From contig PNNH01000099.1 in NCBI GenBank assembly GCA_013824165.1, positions 27,976-91,975 of the forward strand: a DNA stretch of 64,000 nt, given 5' to 3'. The stretch is from Methylibium sp. Lineage in GTDB: Bacteria > Pseudomonadota > Gammaproteobacteria > Burkholderiales > Burkholderiaceae_C. Below the pieces are notes generated by a model. It worked only from the letters and a program-made list of their open reading frames with translations. It did no database searches and was not told the origin of the DNA. Below are positions 60,185 to 64,000 of the stretch, one piece after another; within the stretch, counting starts at the first letter, position 1, and each line of letters begins with the position of its first letter. The position numbers were made by a program, and so were the translations under genes.

Positions 60185-62274
60185 GCCGTGCCTCCGATGA
60201 TCGAGCCGATGCGGATGGTGTGGGTTTCAGGAATCTCGCTGTGCGCCAGCACCTTCAGGCGCGGCGCAGCGCGCTTGAGCAGGCGCGCCATCGGTGCGCG
60301 GATGGCATCCGGCACCAGCAGGCAAGCCGGCACACCCCGGTCTTCCTGCGTCTGACTGGTTTCGGCAGCACTGCGGGCCAGCGTGTCAGCCACGCCCGGG
60401 TCGAGTGCGGCGCCGTGGGGCGAATTCAGGGCCTGGGTCACCAGGCGCTCCAGCTCGGGCTCCAGCGCAATCACATCCAGCTCCTTCACGGGGCCGTAGA
60501 TCTGCTGGACGATGGCGGGGGCGATGTGGGTACGGATACGGCGGGCCAGCTCGGCCGGGTCGCTGACCACGGCGGCGTTCTCGGCGATGGACTCGACGAT
60601 GGAGCGCATGTCGCGGATGTGCACGCCCTCCTCCAGCAGCAGCTGGAGAACTCGTTGCAGTGTGGCGATGCCGACCATTTTGGGTATCACGTCTTCAATC
60701 AGTTGCGGGGCCTGCTTGGTGAGGTGTTCCACCAGCTGCTGGGCTTCCACCCGACCCAGGAGACGGGCCGCGTGGACTTGCATCAAGTGTGAAAGATGGG
60801 TCGCCACGACGGTCGAGCAATCAACCACGGTAAAGCCCGCCATTTGGGCCATATCCCTCTGGCGATCCTCGATCCAAACCGCGGGCAGGCCGAAGGCCGG
60901 ATCGGTGGTCTGGGTGCCGATCAGCTTCTGGTTGGCATGGCCCGGATTGATCGCCAGCCACATGCCGGGGAAGGCCTCGGCCTCGCCGATGACGGCACCG
61001 CGCAGCGTGATGCGGTACTGGCTGGGGCGCAGCTCCAGGTTGTCACGGATGTGCACTGGCGGCGGCAGGAAGCCGACTTCCTGCGCGAACTTGCGGCGAA
61101 CGCCCTTGATCCGGCTGAGAAGATCGCCTTCCTTGCTCTTGTCCACCAAGGTGATCAGGCGGTAGCCGACTTCCAGGCCCAGCGTGTCAACCGGCACCAG
61201 ATCGTCCCAGCTGGCCTCGACATTGGCCTCAGGCGCAGCACTGGGCAGGGCCGGCGCCTTGGCGGCGGCTTCGGCCGCCTGCTCCTTGCGGCGCAGCCAC
61301 CAGGCGGCATAGCCCAGCGCAGACGCGATCAGCAGGAAGACCAGGTGCGGCATGCCGGGGATCACACCCAGCAGGCCGATCACGCCAGCGGTGATGGCCA
61401 GCGACTTGATCGAGCCGAACACCTGGCGACCGATCATCGAGCCGATGTCCTTGTCCTTGCCGACACGCGACACCACCATGGCGGCGGCCACCGAGATCAG
61501 CAGACCCGGGATCTGGGCCACCAGCGCATCGCCGACCGCCAGCAGGATGTAGGCATCCGCCGCCTGCCCGGCCGACAGTCCGTGCTGGACCACGCCGATG
61601 ATGAAGCCGCCGATGATGTTGATGAACAGGATCAGGATGCCGGCGATCGCATCGCCGCGCACGAACTTGCTGGCACCGTCCATGGAACCGAAGAAGTCCG
61701 CTTCGTCGGACAGTTCGGCGCGGCGGCGCTTGGCCTCCTTCTCATCGATCAGGCCGGCGTTCAGGTCGGCATCCACCGCCATCTGCTTGCCCGGCATCGC
61801 ATCCAGCGTGAAGCGCGCGCCGACCTCGGCGATGCGCTCGGCGCCCTTGGTGACCACGATGAAGTTGATCACCACCAAAATCGCGAACACGATCAGGCCG
61901 ACCGCGAAGTTGCCGCCGATCAGGAAGTGGCCGAAGGCCTCGATCACCTGACCGGCAGCGCCCGGCCCGGTATGACCTTCCAGCAGCACAACCCGGGTGG
62001 AGGCCACGTTGAGCGACAGGCGCATCAGCGTGGTCAGCAGCAGCACGGTCGGGAAGGCGGCGAAGTCCAGCGGCCGCAGCATGTGCGAGGCCACCATCAT
62101 CACCATGATGGCCATGGCGATGTTGAAGGTGAAGAACAGGTCCAGCACGAAGGGCGGCAGCGGCAGCACCATCATCGACAGGATCAGAATCACCGCCAGC
62201 GGCGCCCCCAGGGCGCTGATCACCGCGGCACGCGGACCCAGCAAAGCCTGCACTTGAGCCATCAGCGCATTCAT
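60181..62274 (-). CDS. flhA: Flagellar export gate protein FlhA
   Basis: A 697-residue inner-membrane component of the type III export apparatus. Eight hydrophobic segments fall in residues ~18-320; the family signature EVGARFTLDAMPGKQM is at ~residues 150-165. The soluble C-terminal domain (~345-697) forms the docking ring for export substrates and chaperones. Length is normal. It overlaps flhB by 4 bp at its start (ATGA) and flhF by 4 bp at its end. Confidence 0.97.
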   Translation of the reverse strand: MNALMAQVQALLGPRAAVISALGAPLAVILILSMMVLPLPPFVLDLFFTFNIAMAIMVMMVASHMLRPLDFAAFPTVLLLTTLMRLSLNVASTRVVLLEGHTGPGAAGQVIEAFGHFLIGGNFAVGLIVFAILVVINFIVVTKGAERIAEVGARFTLDAMPGKQMAVDADLNAGLIDEKEAKRRRAELSDEADFFGSMDGASKFVRGDAIAGILILFINIIGGFIIGVVQHGLSAGQAADAYILLAVGDALVAQIPGLLISVAAAMVVSRVGKDKDIGSMIGRQVFGSIKSLAITAGVIGLLGVIPGMPHLVFLLIASALGYAAWWLRRKEQAAEAAAKAPALPSAAPEANVEASWDDLVPVDTLGLEVGYRLITLVDKSKEGDLLSRIKGVRRKFAQEVGFLPPPVHIRDNLELRPSQYRITLRGAVIGEAEAFPGMWLAINPGHANQKLIGTQTTDPAFGLPAVWIEDRQRDMAQMAGFTVVDCSTVVATHLSHLMQVHAARLLGRVEAQQLVEHLTKQAPQLIEDVIPKMVGIATLQRVLQLLLEEGVHIRDMRSIVESIAENAAVVSDPAELARRIRTHIAPAIVQQIYGPVKELDVIALEPELERLVTQALNSPHGAALDPGVADTLARSAAETSQTQEDRGVPACLLVPDAIRAPMARLLKRAAPRLKVLAHSEIPETHTIRIGSIIGGTA

Positions 62275-63449
62275 GCCTCATCCTCCAGATCGTCGTCGCC
62301 GTCGCGCTTTGGCACCGGCTTGTTGTGCGGGTCGAGCTCGGGCGGCACCGGCGGATTCGGCATGACGGGCGTCGCGCCACGGCCGGCCATCGCGGCCTTG
62401 AGCTGATAGACATAGGCCAGCACCTGCGCCACGGCGGCGAACAGTGCGGCGGGAATCTCGCGATCCAGTTCGGCATGGGCATAAAGTGCCCGCGCCAGCA
62501 CCGGTGACTGCAGCACCGGCACCTTGGCATCGGTGGCCAGATCGCGGATCTTCATGGCCAGCAGATCGGCGCCCTTGGCCACCACCTTGGGCGCGGCCAT
62601 CTTGCCTTCCTCGTACTTCAGCGCGACGGCATAGTGGGTCGGGTTCATGACCACCAGGTCGGCCTCGGGCACGGCGGCCAGCATGCGGCGCTTGGCCATC
62701 TCGCGCATCTTGGCGCGCATCTTGGCCTTGATCTCCATATTGCCTTCCTGCTCCTTCATCTCCTTCTTCGCCTCCTCGCGCGACATGCGCAGGCGCTTGA
62801 GGAAGAGATGACGCTGCAGGGGCACGTCGATCACGGCAAACAGGGCCAGCGCCAAGGCCACCAGGCCCAGGCCACCCATCAGCTGCTGGCCGGCATAGGC
62901 CAGTGCCGCCGGCAGCGGCACGCTCATAATGCCGATGTAGGCGGCCATGCGGTTCTTCAAGACCATCGCGCCGATGACGCCCAGCAGCAGCGCCAGCAAG
63001 CAGGCCTTGAGCGCCTGGCTGAGACCCTGCCAGCCGAACAGTCGGCCCAGGCCGGTCAGGGGGTTGAGATTGGAGAACTTGGGCGCCAGCGGCTTGAAGG
63101 TCCAGTTCCAGCCACCGGCTGCCAGGTTGCTGGCAATCGCCAGCAGCATCAGCACGAAGCCGATGCCCATACTGAACAGCAAGCCCTGCAGCGCCAACTC
63201 GGACAGGCGCGAGGTGAGAAAGCCGGGCGTGCCCAGCATCTGTGCATCAAAACGCAGACTGTTGGCCAGCATGCGCTGCAGCCAGGCCATCAACTCCGGG
63301 CCAAAGGCGGCCAGCAGCGCACCGCCGCCCAGCATCACCGCGAAATGCGGCAAGTCGCGGGAACGCGGCACCTGGCCTTCAGCCCGCGATCTCTCGATCT
63401 TCTTGGCTGATGCCGGTAGGTTTTTGTCTTGTGCGTCTTGGTCGGCCAT
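62271..63449 (-). CDS. flhB: Flagellar export switch protein FlhB
   Basis: A 392-residue inner-membrane export protein that switches substrate class when the hook is finished. Four hydrophobic segments are in the first ~210 residues, followed by the linker KEMKEQEGNMEIKAKMR and the autocleavage motif NPTH in LVVMNPTHYAVALKY. The C-terminal tail (~360-392) is Pro- then acidic-rich. It starts the flhB-flhA-flhF-flhG-fliA run; a 175-bp gap separates it from cheZ. Confidence 0.97.
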   Translation of the reverse strand: MADQDAQDKNLPASAKKIERSRAEGQVPRSRDLPHFAVMLGGGALLAAFGPELMAWLQRMLANSLRFDAQMLGTPGFLTSRLSELALQGLLFSMGIGFVLMLLAIASNLAAGGWNWTFKPLAPKFSNLNPLTGLGRLFGWQGLSQALKACLLALLLGVIGAMVLKNRMAAYIGIMSVPLPAALAYAGQQLMGGLGLVALALALFAVIDVPLQRHLFLKRLRMSREEAKKEMKEQEGNMEIKAKMRAKMREMAKRRMLAAVPEADLVVMNPTHYAVALKYEEGKMAAPKVVAKGADLLAMKIRDLATDAKVPVLQSPVLARALYAHAELDREIPAALFAAVAQVLAYVYQLKAAMAGRGATPVMPNPPVPPELDPHNKPVPKRDGDDDLEDEA

Positions 63450-63570
63450 GGCAATGAGGGCACCTGGAGGGGCGCCCGGTCATTGTTGGCCGGGGGGGTG
63501 GAAGACTTAAGCTGGATAAGGCGGGCAAAAGCAGCCGTGATCTGCAGCACAGCCAGCCCGAAAATGAAGC

Positions 63571-63588
63571 GACCCGCCGCAGCGGGTC
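63571..63588 (-). terminator. Probable terminator after cheZ
   Basis: A 7-bp GC-rich stem (GACCCGC with GCGGGTC, 4-nt loop). Read on the minus strand it is followed by GCTTCATTTT, a T-rich stretch. It lies 36 bp beyond the cheZ stop and 121 bp upstream of flhB, so it would separate the che and flh transcripts. The rest of the 175-bp gap shows no gene and no promoter I can name with confidence. Confidence 0.6.
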
Positions 63589-63624
63589 ACGTTGTCGTCC
63601 CGCGCAGCGCGCAGGAGCGGGGTC

Positions 63625-64000
63625 TTAGAAACCCAGGCTGGCGAGCAGGTCGTCCACTTCGCCCTGATTGGCCACCACATCGGTGCGGCCTTCCGGGTTG
63701 ACGACGGGGCCCTGCAGGATGTTCGGGTCCACCTTCTCGCGCTGCTCGGGCGGCACGATCTGCACCAGCAGCTTGACCAGGCTGTCCTCCAGATCATTGG
63801 CCAGCGTCACGACCTTGGCCACCACCTGGCCGGTCAGGTCATGGAAGTCCTGCGCCATCATGATGTCGGTCAGGTGCTGATCGATCTGGGTGGTCGACTT
63901 CTCGACTTCCTTGACGAAGTTGAACACCGCGCCACTGGCCACCGCTTTGACCGGATCGGCCATGATGGCCTTGGCCATCTCGTTGGTGGCGGCAGAGATA
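63625..64000 (-). CDS. cheZ: Chemotaxis phosphatase CheZ, 3' part
   Basis: The C-terminal 124 residues are visible; the frame stays open to the right edge (ISAATNE precedes Met at 63978), so the start lies outside the window. CheZ dephosphorylates CheY-P. The catalytic region is MMAQDFHDLTGQVV, with the conserved Asp and Gln of the D-L-T-G-Q motif, and the CheY-binding C-terminal helix is QGEVDDLLASLGF. It implies that cheY and other che genes lie just beyond the window. Confidence 0.95.
   Translation of the reverse strand, partial: ISAATNEMAKAIMADPVKAVASGAVFNFVKEVEKSTTQIDQHLTDIMMAQDFHDLTGQVVAKVVTLANDLEDSLVKLLVQIVPPEQREKVDPNILQGPVVNPEGRTDVVANQGEVDDLLASLGF

Overview
The window is a high-GC chromosomal segment of a motile Gram-negative bacterium. 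The gene families and their order suggest a betaproteobacterium of the order Burkholderiales, probably the Rubrivivax/Leptothrix/Roseateles group; this is inferred from recognised families and base composition, not from a search. Supporting features are a Gram-negative flagellum with P and L rings (flgH, flgI), MinCDE, DUF3460 next to scpA, DUF1841, DUF502 and a VF530-type protein. I see no rRNA, tRNA, CRISPR array, insertion sequence or prophage, and almost every base lies in a gene.

Positions 1-31,000 are mainly housekeeping. In order: the end of a GNAT acetyltransferase, moeA, an alpha/beta hydrolase, an XRE regulator divergent from a small outer-membrane barrel protein, map and ispD leftward, an RlmN-type radical SAM methyltransferase, a small secreted protein and an extracytoplasmic intradiol-dioxygenase-like lipoprotein, glnS, dbpA, then a tightly overlapped leftward operon (DUF502, YgjP-type peptidase, dusC, yciH). 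Next come a ferredoxin-like protein, an acyltransferase and VF530, minCDE leftward, a 640-bp gene-free island with DnaA-box-like inverted repeats, metG, a chemoreceptor, a SulP transporter, DUF3460-scpA, a LuxR response regulator, MaoC-ParA, a KefF/KefC-like pair and DUF1841.

Positions 30,722-43,121 are the first flagellar cluster: flgA, flgM and flgN leftward, and flgBCDEFGHIJKL rightward, together encoding rod, hook, rings, hook-filament junction, the anti-sigma-28 factor and a chaperone. Positions 57,011-64,000 are the second cluster, leftward: cheZ (partial), flhB, flhA, flhF, a FlhG-like protein and fliA.

Between them (43,128-56,958) is a signalling island: an HDOD protein, a many-PAS HisKA_2 kinase with an ANTAR response regulator, a membrane sensor kinase, an HPt protein overlapping a REC-GGDEF-EAL protein, a GGDEF diguanylate cyclase, and a soluble chemoreceptor whose sensor-like domain is C-terminal. 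Three sites fit a sigma-28 promoter of the TCAAG-N14/15-GCCGATA type: before flgM, before the membrane chemoreceptor near 22.6 kb, and before the HPt/c-di-GMP operon. This suggests that FliA and FlgM, both encoded here, time chemoreception and c-di-GMP signalling with flagellar assembly.

The most unusual points are a FlhG homologue that keeps its FlhF-activating N-terminus but lacks the ATPase P-loop, the reversed-domain chemoreceptor, the sigma-28 site before the phosphorelay/c-di-GMP genes, two copies of a 40-bp hairpin-flanked repeat 45 kb apart, each in a convergent intergenic gap, and twin covarying inverted repeats upstream of minC.
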